A stretch of 64,000 nt of DNA, from the NCBI GenBank assembly GCA_964036045.1, contig OZ038390.1:42044525-42108524 (forward strand), written 5' to 3'. This document shows, piece after piece, positions 32,401 to 44,607 of the stretch. The first letter of the stretch is position 1. Each line of letters begins with the position of its first letter. Below the pieces are notes generated by a model. The model ran no database searches and was not told the origin of the DNA. It was given only the letters and a program-made list of their open reading frames with translations. Source of the DNA: Eutreptiella sp. 'Long Island Sound 2002'. Taxonomy: Eukaryota > Euglenozoa > Euglenophyceae > Eutreptiales > Eutreptiaceae. The position numbers were made by a program, and so were the translations under genes.

Positions 32401-35400
32401 AACCAGCCGCTGATCCAGCCTCCCCTCCTGGGTGGGGATGGACAAGGGGCGGGGGGTACATTTTTGGCCTCTGTGGCACCCCAGGCCCCGGTGAAAACAA
32501 GGTCCGACGGGGATGCCTTGCTTTGACAAGGCAGTGCTTATACATGATTCATGGGCAACCGGTTCTTAGGGGTTCGAGCCCCGTTGCAGCGACATTGCTC
32601 CAAACCACATCACAACAAGTAGAAGATGGTCATCGCCTCAGGCAGAATGTTCTGACCAGAAACGACTCTTCGGGGGCATGACTCAGCCCATCTTTCCAAC
32701 TACACCAGCTCATATGTGATCTTGCATTCTTGACCATAGCAACTGCAGTCAGAAAACAACTGCAACATAAGGTGACGTGCCTGGACAGGCCATGCGAGCG
32801 GCACTGTTGGGGGGCATTAAACCAGATTCTGGAGCAAAGATTTGTGAATCTGCCCCCCCCCCCCCCACCGCTGGTAAGGTCAGGCATCGAATCCGCGTAG
32901 TGGAAGGAGCGGAGTGGAAGGGTTCGGGTGAGGTATTCGCGTGAGTAACAGCCATGCCGCAAACAACAGCATCAGTCGTTGCTGTAATGGATGTAATATG
33001 AAAGCACAAGATTGCTATGCCCACACACAACCTCACGACCATCTAGCCCCTCTTTCGCAGGACAATTGCCTCGAAATGATGTTGACTTGCATTTGGGACT
33101 GCAAAGGCCGTTCGAAAATGCTCCAGAAACGACGGTACCACAGGGTCGATGTGCTCAGACAACACCGTTTGGAGGGGGGGGGGGGTTCTCAATTGAGCAC
33201 GGTACATCACAAAAATTCAAGAACTTGGGGGAATAAGAAGTGTGAGGCGACACCTCCAGCCCCAAGGGCATGCCTCCTGCATCTGCTTGCACATGGGGGA
33301 GCACAGGAACCGGCGGAATGAGGTCTACGGTGCAAAGTGTGTGCCAAGGGGTTGATCAGTACATGCTTTGCATTTTGTACCGCAGGGTCAGCAGTTTGGG
33401 CCTCGACGGGGGTGCGTTGACAAAGACCAGTGCCCATTGCTAGTGCCCCCAGTGGGCGCAGCGTGCTACGGGTGTGCAGTTGGCACACAATTGGGCCAAA
33501 ATAGACAGTTCAATCAAATGAAGCGCAGGACAAAACACCACCAGCGACGTTCCGGTGCAGAGTCCAGGGGCCTTGTCCGAGTTTCAAACCCCGAATGGAC
33601 ACCACATATAATGCAGCTTGAACAATGCCGCGTATTGGAGGGCGGCCATAAAGCAACGGATACAGAGATTGCAGATACCCCCGTGTCACAGGATCGCCAC
33701 AGTTCTCTCTGTGCATTGGTTTGCCTTGCTGCACCGCAGCGCAAACCAGACCAGTGCCGAATGGTGCCTTTCACCACAGTTCACCACACTAGGTGGGTAT
33801 GGAATGCGTACTGGAGGGGGGGGGGGGGGGAGACAGTGCCCGACCCAAGCGCTGAGAAGCAGTTGGCCTTGAAGTGCCGGTAAAAACTTGCACAAACTTC
33901 TAGTGGCGCATGATGTGACCCTGTCCTGCCTGCCCCTGCGCTCGCACACAACCGTGGCCAGTATTTGTGCCAAAACCAAGATTTCGGCCAAATCCTTATC
34001 ATGTTGCTGAGGCCTGACTGAGTAAGTTGTAAACACGCAAAAACTTTGCGGCAGCACGAAAATGTACGAAATCAAGATCTTTTGCAATTCTTTTTGCGAA
34101 AATCAATCGTGGCGAGGCATCCCGTGCCCAATGGCTGTGGTGCGGATTTTTTTTGATAAAATTTCATTTTTGTAAAACAGACCAGATGTTGTCAAGCCTG
34201 ACATCCCATCCACTGAGACCTGCGGCTGATGACCCTACAGCATACATGCACTGCAGAGGGAGCGGTACTAAGCACAGCATATCGTCGATCTGTACAGCAC
34301 ATGCAAGGCAAGTGCTATGGGGCGGTGCCCAGCAGAAACTGTGCCACAACATCCATCACGAACACAAACGGGCAAGGGAACGACCCCAAATAAACCCCAA
34401 AAAGCAACTTTGTGCAATTGACTCTATTGCAAAGGTTCACCTTTGCAACGAAGGAGTCAAGACACGTCATTTTTGCCGGCGTTCTGAGTGTTTTTTTCCA
34501 ATTCAATACTTTGACCAACCATTGCCAGAGAAAGGGCGGAAGGGGAAGGCATGCAAATGCCCCGTGGCGTCCCGAAAAGCCAACTACTAGTTGGTTGGTG
34601 GCTCAGAGGAGCCCACGCCCAAAGCACGGCTCAGCACCCCCCCCCCCAAAAAAAACCCTCCCTTTTCCAGCCTCCAGTGAAATCCGCTTTTGGCCCGGCG
34701 GTTTGACCAAACACGACTTGCGCTGTTGCCAACAAAAATTCTGAGAAAATTTTTTTGCTGCCTGTGGTGCCCATTTCCATTTTCAGCAAAAGGATGAGGA
34801 AACCCAACTCCTTCCACCGGAAGCATCTGTAGACGGTCATTTACAATCCCCAGCAGTGCAAACGTACGGCGAAATGGTTCGCCTCGTGGGATATACTACT
34901 GCCTACTGCGTGGCCCTGTAAGGCGCCTCAACCTCGACTTCACACACTTTTGCGGGGTGTGGTGGCAAGCGGAAGGATGCTATGCGTTGAACATTGCAGC
35001 CCACGATTTCAGTCCATCACGGAACCCTCGTTGCAGCTGTTTGGCAGAAGGCGCAAATGCATCTCGGCCCAAGGGTCTGCAACGTCGAAGTCTGTGTCGA
35101 GAAGACCATCTTGCTGATGACCACGTGACCCCTGAAAATCCATGCCGCAACACGTGGTGCAAAAAAAACAGCTGTAACCGCTTGGACCATTCCTGTAACG
35201 AAATGTTTTGCGCATATGCCAAACCTAGCCCCCGTCCCCCTTGCGCAAGCACGGCTGCGGTCCCAAAAGTCTAGGCAAAACAACGGTTCAACGCCCACCC
35301 CGTGCTTAGCCATAATCCGACGATGGTCATCACTCTGCGGTTTCACCCCGTGCTTAGACATGGCCGTGCATGCGCATGACACACATAACCGCAAAGCACG

Positions 35401-36348
35401 TGCGGGCCTCAAACCTTACACAGCATGGCACAACGCACAAGCAACTTTCCAAATATCCTGCCCTTATTAACTGTCGGGGGCATCAGGTGCCATGGAATAG
35501 AAGCCCTTTCCAACCTTCCGCCTCATCTTAAACAATTGGACATGCTTGCCCTTCAGAGCTGGTTTTTGAGCAGGTTGAGCGGCAGGTTGAGCGAATAACA
35601 ATGGTAGTCATGGCTGAAATTCACACCAAAACAAACAGCATCACCCTGTGCTTAGACCAGGCCGTGCTTGGCCATAAAACGACGATGGTCGTCACCCTCC
35701 AGAATCACTTCAGCAACTCTCTCAGTTCATTGTCATGAATATGGCGCTGGAGGCGCAGCCACAGTTCATTTAGCAATTGTTCACAACATCACACTGTGCT
35801 GGTCCGGCATGGATTGGTCAGCTGGCCTTTCGGCCGTCAGGATCTTTCTCTTGATTACAAACCGGCGCCAGGGGCGCCACCACAGTTCAACCACAGTTTC
35901 AACCCCTTCGGCGCTTGTACAAGGCTGTGCTTGGACATGGGGGGGGGGACTACCACGAAAAAAACAGCACGTACTCTGTCGACATAATTGACATGAGCGT
36001 TCACTACCGGGCGTCCTTCTCATGTCGGAGAGAGGATACTCAGGTCTGCGCTCCGTCTGGGCGGGTGGTTGGCACCAGCACCAGATATTCGGAGCACGCA
36101 GCAGCTCCCAATTTTTGCAGAGTAGATGGACGGAGACATAAAGACACTTTGCCAAAACAGGTCAGCATGGAAACTCTGGTCCTCCGGGGTTAGCGTGGAA
36201 CCTCTGGTCCTCCGAAACTTCGTCACAACCAGGTGCCCCTTCTCTACTTGAGCCTCTCACCATTCCGTACCTGTGCACAAGAGGGCAGCTTGTGTTCAGC
36301 GTTTGATCCGCTACAAGCAACAGAGGCAGTGGGCCTCAGGAGTAGGCA
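29463..36348. other. Unassigned sequence between the two genes
   Basis: Contains poly-G/poly-C tracts (30.7, 31.2, 32.86, 33.17, 33.82, 35.94 kb) and many short open frames. A few look partly coding: plus 30015 to 30236 (LVRTKHTRQLYPPGYQWEH), minus 32124 to 32375 (GEKLSFTWDVLEEKW), minus near 33960 to 34000 (WPKSWFWHKYWPRLC) and minus near 35080 (LLDTDFDVADPWAEMH). None matches a family I can name and no convincing exon chain joins them. Confidence 0.35.
30600..31262. repeat. Cluster of poly-G tracts with CGGTCTCC/TTGCAA motifs
   Basis: Two G-tract clusters (30655 to 30730 and 31198 to 31260) share GACGGTCTCCGGG and GATTGCAAGGG. A facing block near 30620 reads CCCCCTTGCAAACTCCCGGG. A related inverted block occurs near 31785 to 31850. 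Probably fragments of another poly-G-ended family. Confidence 0.5.
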
Positions 36349-36701
36349 TCATATGCGAACAACGGGCACTGCGGACCCAACAACACCCACCGAAGTCGGA
36401 GCACAAAAGCGGTTGGAGGCAAAGGAAGAAATGACGTACTGAAAACATTTGGCAAGGTCAGTGAAAGAAACAAGAATCGAGGGGCCTTTTCTTGGGTAAT
36501 ACACCATATAATTGATGCTGCTCCAACCCAAATCGTATTGGATATTGGCAATTTGAAGAATGGTGCACGGGGAATGCGGTGTTCCAGAGTGTAGACATTT
36601 GTACTGAGTGCCAATATATATAGACAAGGGTAGAGTTCTTTATGTGTCTGGAATACGGCAAACCCGGCTGGTAGCAAGGGACCCCAGACTCCTGTAGCCA
36701 A
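36336..36701 (-). CDS. Anonymous exon-like ORF with hydrophobic segments
   Basis: Minus-strand frame of 121 codons, with HKELYPCLYILALSTNVYTL, then HRIPRAPFFKLPISNTIW. A second frame over the same bases (36349 to 36627) is also open. Composition is protein-like, but I recognise no family. It could be an exon of the same unit as the signal-anchor ORF about 0.5 kb to its right (upstream on this strand). Confidence 0.25.
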   Translation of the reverse strand: MATGVWGPLLPAGFAVFQTHKELYPCLYILALSTNVYTLEHRIPRAPFFKLPISNTIWVGAASIIWCITQEKAPRFLFLSLTLPNVFSTSFLPLPPTAFVLRLRWVLLGPQCPLFAYDAYS

Positions 36702-37204
36702 GAGGTTGTGGACAGTTGTGGACTCCGACGCATGGAGCTGCCACGCTAGAGCAAAACCAAGAAGACTCTCCTTAGCAGGACAATCAGGTAGTCCGAAATG
36801 GTTTCTGTCACAGCCGTTGGTGCATATCTAGGGAGCCTTCTGTTGCGGCGCGAATCAGTTACTCTGCTCCGCCATGTTTGAATGGGGTACACTCAGCCCA
36901 ACAAAAGCCCCCAGTCATGCACAACACGCATTTGCGCATAATCCGTTGACTGAATACATGCCTAAATTCTTGGATGTTCAAGCTGGACACTGGAGCACTG
37001 CCTCGCATTTTTCTCTACGGTGCGGGTGTTTTGTGTGCACGTGTTGTGCAGCAGCCCCGCAGAGTGGGGCTTCCCACAAAAAAGGGACCCATCTTCCCTG
37101 GGTCGCTTGCGTATGAGGTACAGTGTCGTCGCAACGCCACGCGAAACACCACGCAGACGAAACACAGCGACAAGCACGAGCGAACAGAGAACAGACGAAA
37201 TGAC

Positions 37205-37430
37205 CCGACATATGTACAACGAGGTGAAGCATACTGTGCAGTCCCTGTACAGTGGCTTTAAGTGTCTCGCGTGGGACCAATGGGAATACATGTGCCACGC
37301 GATAACCTGTATCAGGTGACATAAACACACTACAGACATGCACAGTACATACTCCAACAACAACAAGAATGAATGCACAGAACACACGAAGCATCCTTGA
37401 CGTATCGTTTTCTTTGTCATGCTGGGCCAT
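37205..37430 (-). CDS. Possible first exon with N-terminal signal anchor
   Basis: An ATG at 37430 opens MAQHDKENDTSRMLRVF, then a 20-residue hydrophobic run (FCAFILVVVGVCTVHVCSVF) and about 40 more residues. A possible donor is TCGG|GTCATT. The charged N-terminus followed by one hydrophobic helix is the layout of a type II membrane or secreted protein. The frame also stays open upstream to 37787 and downstream to 36978, so the boundaries are guesses and it may not be a gene. Confidence 0.3.
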
Positions 37431-38210
37431 GGTTTGAAGTGTAGGAGATGGCCCATGCTTGTTTTGGAGGCATCCGACCTCAGTGAATGCTGGGGTCCTC
37501 CGTATCGCAAAAAGTTTTGGTTTGTTGGCCTGGATGCTTCTTGGTCGCCCTTCGTCATGTCGCCGGACCGGGACGACACACACGAGGGCGCGGCTGTTGT
37601 ATGGGTTTTGTGTCTTGTTGGTACAAAACAGAATGCACATGATCATGTGCTTTGCTTCCATTGACATGGTCGCAAACGGTGCTCTGACAAATGCAAATGC
37701 TTGATGAATGTGCTGCCGCGGATGATCCGTCCCAGTGCTGTTGGTCAGTTCAGCCCGGGCGGTTTCAGCTTCCGCGGCTGAAAACACATTGCAAACGCAC
37801 CTCGCGTGACAGCCTCATGCCTCTTCTTGAACAAACAATCCCCCCATTCAGGATGACACACATGCAGAACGGAATAAAACCACAGCAAGCTTGTTTCTGT
37901 GCCTCAAGCATGACAGCAATGTCTGGCAAATATGTGATGCCAAGTGCAGTGTTTTGTCAAGGTGGGTTGAACCGATGTGCGCAATCATCACTCACACCAC
38001 AACAGCTGGAGGCGGAGGCTGTATGATACACCCGGAGCTTCAGGCAGACCATCTATCCTACTCTGCAGTGTTCACAATGACCTGGGTGAGGCGATCACTA
38101 TAATATATGCCATCTTCCTGCGACTGACAACACCCACACCACTCACGGGCTACCCAATGGCACTCAATCGGCCAAAGCCCGTTTGCGGCTGCGCTAAGGT
38201 CAGGATAGGC

Positions 38211-38237
38211 GGGAGGAGGAGGAGGAGGAGGAGGAGT
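38211..38237. repeat. (GGA)n microsatellite
   Basis: About eight GGA/GAG units. Confidence 0.85.
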
Positions 38238-39322
38238 AGAAGGAATGTACTAGGATACGTGCTGGTGCTAGCTGCTGTCTTGGCACTGGAACGAACAGAT
38301 AGGGTAAGTAAGCCAGGGTGACGGGTGAGACTTTAAGGGGGCAACACAACAGAATGTGTATGCAACAAAGCAATGCTTCAGTGGAATGACACGCACGTTG
38401 CACCCGTGCGCCACCAAAGCTCATGTGTACGTTGCTCAGCAGGTGGTTTCTTCGGATCAGAAGTGGATTCAGAACTGGGGGTCCCATGAGAATTTCTTCA
38501 CAGCCTTTCATCATGAAAACCCTTCATCGTGTGGCCTGCAAAAAAGAAGGGACATACCACCGACGCCAAAAACACAACACGTATCTCTCCTACAACCAAA
38601 GACGACACACACACACACACACACACGTCACACATAACGCTGCCTGTAAACCCGGCGACCATCACGCCACTCTCAGTAGAAGCACCTACCTCTGGAAACC
38701 TGAGTGTATGTTGCATGCAGGCACACCCAGGGGAGGGGTGTGTATGAAGGAACTCCTCTTGTGGAGCAGAGTCGCAGCGCACAAACGCCCGCTTCCCTTT
38801 CGCGCTCAATACGTATACTGTGGTTTGTTTGGCGTAGCTGTGGTATCCTCTTGAACATGTACCTTGTGCCTGTGACACCCATACCGCCCTCCGTATCTCC
38901 TCCAGCTGTCAGCGACTCTCGTGCCGCCGTTGGCTCAATCAAACTTAAAACACTCTTCAAAACTGGGTCCACGAACCCTGCTGGCCAACACAGCGACGCG
39001 GGATATCTACGGGCGCAGGGAGCATCTCACCTTTGGCGGGTTGCCACTCCCACACCGCACAGCACGGCTGTGTGGAATCCCGAAAAAGAAACATCTGCTG
39101 GACTCTCGTACTCCCGGATCTCAACAGAAAGCCGGCCGACCAGGGACTGATGCAACAATCGGCATCACGGTCAACTGCAAAAGGCTACCAGATGATCGCG
39201 ATGAAATTCAATGACAACAAAGGAAAGCAAAATCTGCTTTGCAAAGGACCAGCCCTGGTGCAGAGGTACTCCAGTGCACGTCCTCACGTCCTCTGCGTCA
39301 TATGAAAGGGGACGGGGTCAAA

Positions 39323-39878
39323 TCAGCAGGTGCGACGCCTCTCACACGCACGTGTGCGCACTCTCTTCCCGCGGAGGCAGGCTGCAGCTGCCTTGATACA
39401 GTCGAGGAGTGGGCAGATGCTCAAGGTTGCACTCGCAGGCCCACCGCCATCCTTCATCGGTGCAAATGTTTTAACGACTTCGCGGGCATTGGTGCTGCAT
39501 GCAGAAGAAATGCGAGAGCATGAGGCTTGACACGGGGGCACAACACGCCCTTTGGATCCTGAAATCAGTTGCTGGACCACGTCTGCAAACACTTTTGCAG
39601 AGCCTGTGAGCTGTGCTCTGCAACAGCCATGGAGCTGCTCAGCTCGACCTTCGACCTGCACACCGGCTGGGCTGCATTGCTTAGTACATCAAACAAATGA
39701 ACGCTTTTGGGTCTGTCGGACAGTAGAGTGCCGAAAATATTTTACGTATTAGTTCTGAAATCGCTGCACAACCCGCTCTTTGAAAACGGATTGACTCAAA
39801 TTGTGCCATCGCTTGCACGTCAGTCTTCTCCGCTCCTGCGGCCGAGCACCCCCTGGCGATTACTGCACAGTAGGGCAT
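39323..39878 (-). other. Two adjoining minus-strand open frames, exon-like
   Basis: 39681 to 39878 reads AAISELIRKIFSALYC and 39323 to 39661 reads LTGSAKVFADVVQQLISGSK. They lie in different frames separated by a stop. Helical, protein-like composition suggests a decayed or spliced gene of unknown type, 3' of the cyclic-nucleotide-binding gene. Confidence 0.25.
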
Positions 39879-40814
39879 GGTGACAGCTGTCTTTCGAGGG
39901 GAGGAGGGGGTGCTGCATGTATGTTCGTGTCATTAAAAAGCTCAGTACTAGAAAGCGTTCAACACACTGAGCCCTACGTGCTCATTGAGCACACTCGCCA
40001 CACACACTGCCATTCATCTCTGCACCGGCCTCAACAGTGGCGCTGAACCAGGCAAACTGGTGCGATTGGGTGCCCCTGCCATCGATGCCAGCAATGTGCA
40101 CACCCAAAATGATGGCATGTAGATATCGCAGTGTATGCTGCTATGAATGCTGCGGTTGCTGCTGCCCTGTCCCCGGTATGATCGGCATATCACCATGCAA
40201 CCTTTTTTTTCCACTCCTGTTTCTGAGTACTCGACAATTTGGTTTGGGTCAGAGAGGTGAGTAGAGGAATACGGAGTGGCCTCCCCGCGGATTGAATGCA
40301 TTCCTGCCTAAAACATGCACATGCGACATACACTACACAATGTAATGGCTGTATGCACAACAGCAAAGCAGAGCATCAGCCCCACAGTCTCGGCAGACTT
40401 AGGATGTGACCATAAGACGGTACAGAGACTCCTGGGTACTGTGCGGAAACAGAGGCACACTTTTCATACCTCATCATGCCCGTATTTGAAATAATAATGT
40501 TGCCTTGCTTTGCTTGAAAGACAAAGTGTTAAAAATCAAAACGCTAAATGTCTCGGACACCGAAATTTAATTACCAAAGTTATTGTATTCTTAGTCATAA
40601 TTCGCAGGGTCCCAAGCAGTGGCAGGCCATATGAGATCCCATCCGACCCAATCCGACTGCTCCCGATAAGCGATGCACGCCCGTCCCCAGCTTCGCCAAC
40701 CAGCGTGGGTATGCTCATGCCTGATGGTTCAAAAACAAAAAGTGCCGTCATTGGCCCTTCCGGTGGTTCTGGGTTGGCGATTCCGGTGGTTCTGGGAAAC
40801 AAAATCTCCCAGTG

Positions 40815-41027
40815 CAACACAACACAACAACACAACACAACAAAACACAACACCACACGACACGACACGACACGACACCACATAACACAACACAACACAA
40901 CACAACACAACACAACACAACACAACACAACACAACACAACACAACACAACACAACACAACACAACACAACACAACACAACACAACACAACACAACACAA
41001 CACAACACGACACAACACAACACAACC
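40815..41027. repeat. (CACAA)n pentanucleotide array, about 210 bp
   Basis: About 40 copies of CACAA/ACACA. The first 60 bp are degenerate (CAACA, CACGA variants), and the core from about 40885 is close to perfect. The resulting long open frames (N/T/Q-rich on plus, Cys/Val/Leu-rich on minus) are artefacts. Confidence 0.97.
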
Positions 41028-41205
41028 GGAAATCATTTGGCTGTGTCCCTGGGATGCATATCGTGCGCTTCCACAATACAATGCGATTACTCGTGTCTTG
41101 CAGACGCTGTGCTCCATATATACCATGCACCAAGCTGCCCAGCGAGCATCAGACGCGTTGCACAGCACATGGCTGGCCCAATCATCATCCCGGTAGTCTG
41201 TACGG

Positions 41206-41206
<1 letters not shown>

Positions 41207-41237
<31 letters not shown>
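41207..41237. repeat. (AC)n microsatellite
   Basis: About 15 dinucleotide units. Confidence 0.95.
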
Positions 41238-41239
<2 letters not shown>

Positions 41240-41683
41240 TTTGCCGCCTGACATTCATGCACTAGCACTGACAAACGGATCCCGCGACAGCGCTATACAT
41301 CGAGGTGTGACGCGCGAAGAGCACACCTCTGGGCTCTCGGCCATTTGAATTTTGTAAAATGGACCAGAACAGGTCAGTGCAGGGCCAACACGTCAGGGAG
41401 CCTGCCCAAGCAGATCGAGGAGGTGGGTATCTACGGGCACGGCGCATCACACCTTCCCGAGCAGGCCGCGGATCCCAGAGCGCTCAGCGGGCCCACCGTT
41501 GTGCCCATGCCTATACAGCTGGTGCACCCTGTCATGCCGAGCATCAAGGTGCCATTGCATGTGTGGGGCCATTTGGGGGGCATTGCATGGGATGCTGCAA
41601 ATGTGCCTGCAAATTTTCCTGGCGCACGCCTGTGGGCCCTCAATGCGGCTGAGGAGGGAGGGAGCTGATCTCAAGGATGGGCA

Positions 41684-42214
41684 TCACATCGGCTCGAAAC
41701 CGTGCAACTTGCAAAAAGCTGCCCGAAACTTTTGGCTGGACCTCAGGAGCTTCTTAAAAGTGTCAACATCCAGGACCCACATATCAAGTCTTGAACTTGC
41801 CCTGAGTGTGTGCGGCCACGAAGATTTGTTGGCGAGGAATTCTTGGACCCCAACGAACGAGCCGGCAGAGTATTTGTGGACACCGTCCCCTAAGACCCCG
41901 TGCAAACAATAGAAAAGCTCCGTGATTGGGGAGTGGGCTTCCGTGACCTTGCTGGAGGCATCATAGACCCGGGGCCGCATCAAACCTGCAATCCGCTGGC
42001 CCCATTCCGTGTTACGGAACCCCTTTGGAAATAGGGGGAAAGTGCACAGGGCAAGTGGATTGAGAGGTGCGAGACGTTCTGCACGCTGTTGATTGACAAT
42101 TTTCTTTGCCTCCAAGAAGTAGGTTGGATTCGAGAGCATGAGATCGTGGAAATCCGCCGAAGACAATGCCCAACATTCCACATTTGTGACTGCAACGACT
42201 GTCGCTGATCGGAC
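41684..42214 (-). CDS. CNBD protein exon 4 (end of domain 2, degenerate domain 3, stop)
   Basis: The acceptor GCTTTAG joins VRSATVVAVTNVECWAL to exon 3 in phase, completing the domain 2 cassette. Then come 130 residues with the beta-roll and helix pattern of a third domain (ITELFYCLHGVL, YSAGSFVGVQEFL, LDMWVLDVDTFKKLL) but without its Glu/Arg pair. The frame ends at a TGA (41684 to 41686). Confidence 0.92.
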   Translation of the reverse strand, partial: VRSATVVAVTNVECWALSSADFHDLMLSNPTYFLEAKKIVNQQRAERLAPLNPLALCTFPLFPKGFRNTEWGQRIAGLMRPRVYDASSKVTEAHSPITELFYCLHGVLGDGVHKYSAGSFVGVQEFLANKSSWPHTLRASSRLDMWVLDVDTFKKLLRSSQKFRAAFCKLHGFEPM

Positions 42215-43598
42215 CTAAAGCAGCGGGGCAGAACTTGAGGCAGCGGAAAGGCAGGGGGAAGCTCAAACAAAAGCAGCAACCAAATGCACAATGAGGACTT
42301 CTGCGGATCACATTACAAAATCTGCATTCTTGCATTTGCAAGTATGCATTTGTAATCATTCTGATTTGCAGCTTCTTCACGTGCCAAGAAACCAGTCGTT
42401 GCACAGCATCCCCATGGCTGGAAACTTTCACCACTGTGCAAGTTCTGGACAGAGGTGCAGGGACAACCCTTGTGCCAACGTGCCTAGATGTGCGGATCCA
42501 TTGGAGGAGTCAGCCCACGCACCACTGTGCATCCGAACAGCCATTTGCTGGGCGGAGATTCCTGAGTCTTTCCGTCATGCAAGCGCAGTGCTTGCAATCC
42601 AAGTGCAAGTAGTTCTGCATCCACCTCGACAAGCAGCGTGGCAAAGGGAGGTTGCAGCCAGCCAGCACAGGCAGGGATGAAAGGATCTAAATGGTTGCCA
42701 CCAGGGCTGTCCTTAAGGGGGAAAAAACATTCGAAAACAGTTGCGTGCAGAGCCATACACTGGTGTGGCACATACTAGTGTGCGGCCCGCGGAAGCAACC
42801 GAATTTTGTTTGTTTTGTGGAGCGGCCATTGCTCTGGCAAGGATGCGCAATCATGTGGCAGTGCACTTGCAGAAAGGAGAGGTGGTAACGGACCCAAGGA
42901 TGCGTGGTGAGGCCGAACCTTGTGATTTTTGTGGTCGCACAACAGGCACGTGTACCACAAGTATTGTGCGCAAGAAAATTAGTAGCATATGCCCGTGTGT
43001 GGTCCCATTGAAGCTCGCAGTGGCCATGCGCAAACAAGAAAACATGCCCCGTGAATGTCCTATTCCCGGGTGCAGTGCCACCCCGTGGGTTTTGAACATC
43101 AAAACTCACTTGGCACGGTGCCATCCAACATTGGCACCAAACACCGTTGATTTGACGGAATGGGTTGTAGTCGGCCAGGACGATGAGAACCAAAAGGGGC
43201 GAGCCAAAAAAATCCCCATGGTGATGAAGCCCAAGATCACTTTGAAACTGGCAAAGGCGGTCGACAACGAGAGTGCGTCCTTCTCTAAAGCCTCTCTTGG
43301 ACGCTCCGATTGGGAGTGGAAACCAGAGGAGGATGCAAGCTCTTTGGAATTTGGGTCTTCCGCAGAGCACGATTCGTCCAGCGGTAACGAGAGTTCCGCA
43401 AGTTCCGAGGATGGTAATAGCTCCTCTTCTTCCTCATCTTCTTCCTCTTCTACCTCTTCTTCCGGGGTGGAAGTTCTCCCCCAAAAGAAAGCTGTGCCTG
43501 GCAAGGGCACAAAGCGGCCCATCACCACTACCAAGCAAAGTGCGAAGAAGCGTTGCACGGTGAAGACGTTAGGGCGGAAGAAGTAGGCGGAGCTACAT

Positions 43599-43650
<52 letters not shown>

Positions 43651-44510
43651 CAAACGGATACCCCCCCCCCACCCCCTACACCTCCTCGCTCTCTATGTCC
43701 TTCCTTTGTAGTAGCATGCACACTAGGACCGGAAGGCCCACACAATGGCGCGGGGAGGGAGGCTTGGCCCGCCATAGCCTTAAGGGCCTCCCGAGTTGCG
43801 TCGGCCGACCAGTATAGTCACACACACACCCCTTCTTTTATGCCCTCCCCTTGACGCATTTCTCACCCCATGGTGTATTTCTAACCCCATGATGCATTCC
43901 GAACCCCATGACCGACCTTGATGTGTTTCAACCCCCATGCTGCAATTCTAACCCCATGGTGTATTTTGAACCCCATGACCGCCTCGGAGACCCACCGGCC
44001 CGAGGTTTCTGGCACCCACGGCCGGAAATACCCAAGCCGGTGAAACCCTACCATAGACGTTGGTAGGGGCGGTGCGAATTGTCGGATCACAACTAGGCCG
44101 CATACCCAACTGTTCGCAGGTGCCCGACACTATGTATTTCATGGGGGGGGGGGGGGTTGGGGGGCCGGGGTGCCCTCCCCGCGGACAATACCCCTACGCA
44201 GCAAAAAACCCCCTTAAACCCCCCCCAAACCCCCCCCTTTTTAAATTTGGCTCTGGGGGGGTTTTAAGCATGATATCCGATTTCCGAGAACCCCCCCCCC
44301 CCTGCCGTCTCCTAGGGAAGTTGTTCAAATACCTGACGCGGTGCGCGCGCGGTGCGGATACTCCCCCTGTGGGTGTGCCGTGCGCATGTGCATATGTGTG
44401 TTTGTGCATGCGTGTCTGTGTGTGCGTATCTGTGTTCAATGTCTTGGTTGTTGCCCGTTTGTTACGCACATCGTATGTGTGTACAATGCACAATGATGTT
44501 TTGGTCTCAC

Positions 44511-44607
<97 letters not shown>

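Noticed and set aside
32545-32590. tRNA-like GGTTCGAGCCCC
   Set aside because: It fits a T-arm with one mismatch, but no matching acceptor strand, D-arm or anticodon arm lies upstream. At most a tRNA-derived SINE fragment.
36978-37787. The full 269-codon minus-strand frame as one protein
   Set aside because: Only the middle part (from the ATG at 37430) looks protein-like. The ends are compositionally odd and overlap other open frames, so only that middle part was listed, at low confidence.
40536-41258. Cys/Val/Leu-rich 240-codon frame resembling a membrane protein
   Set aside because: It is the translation of the CACAA array and flanks.
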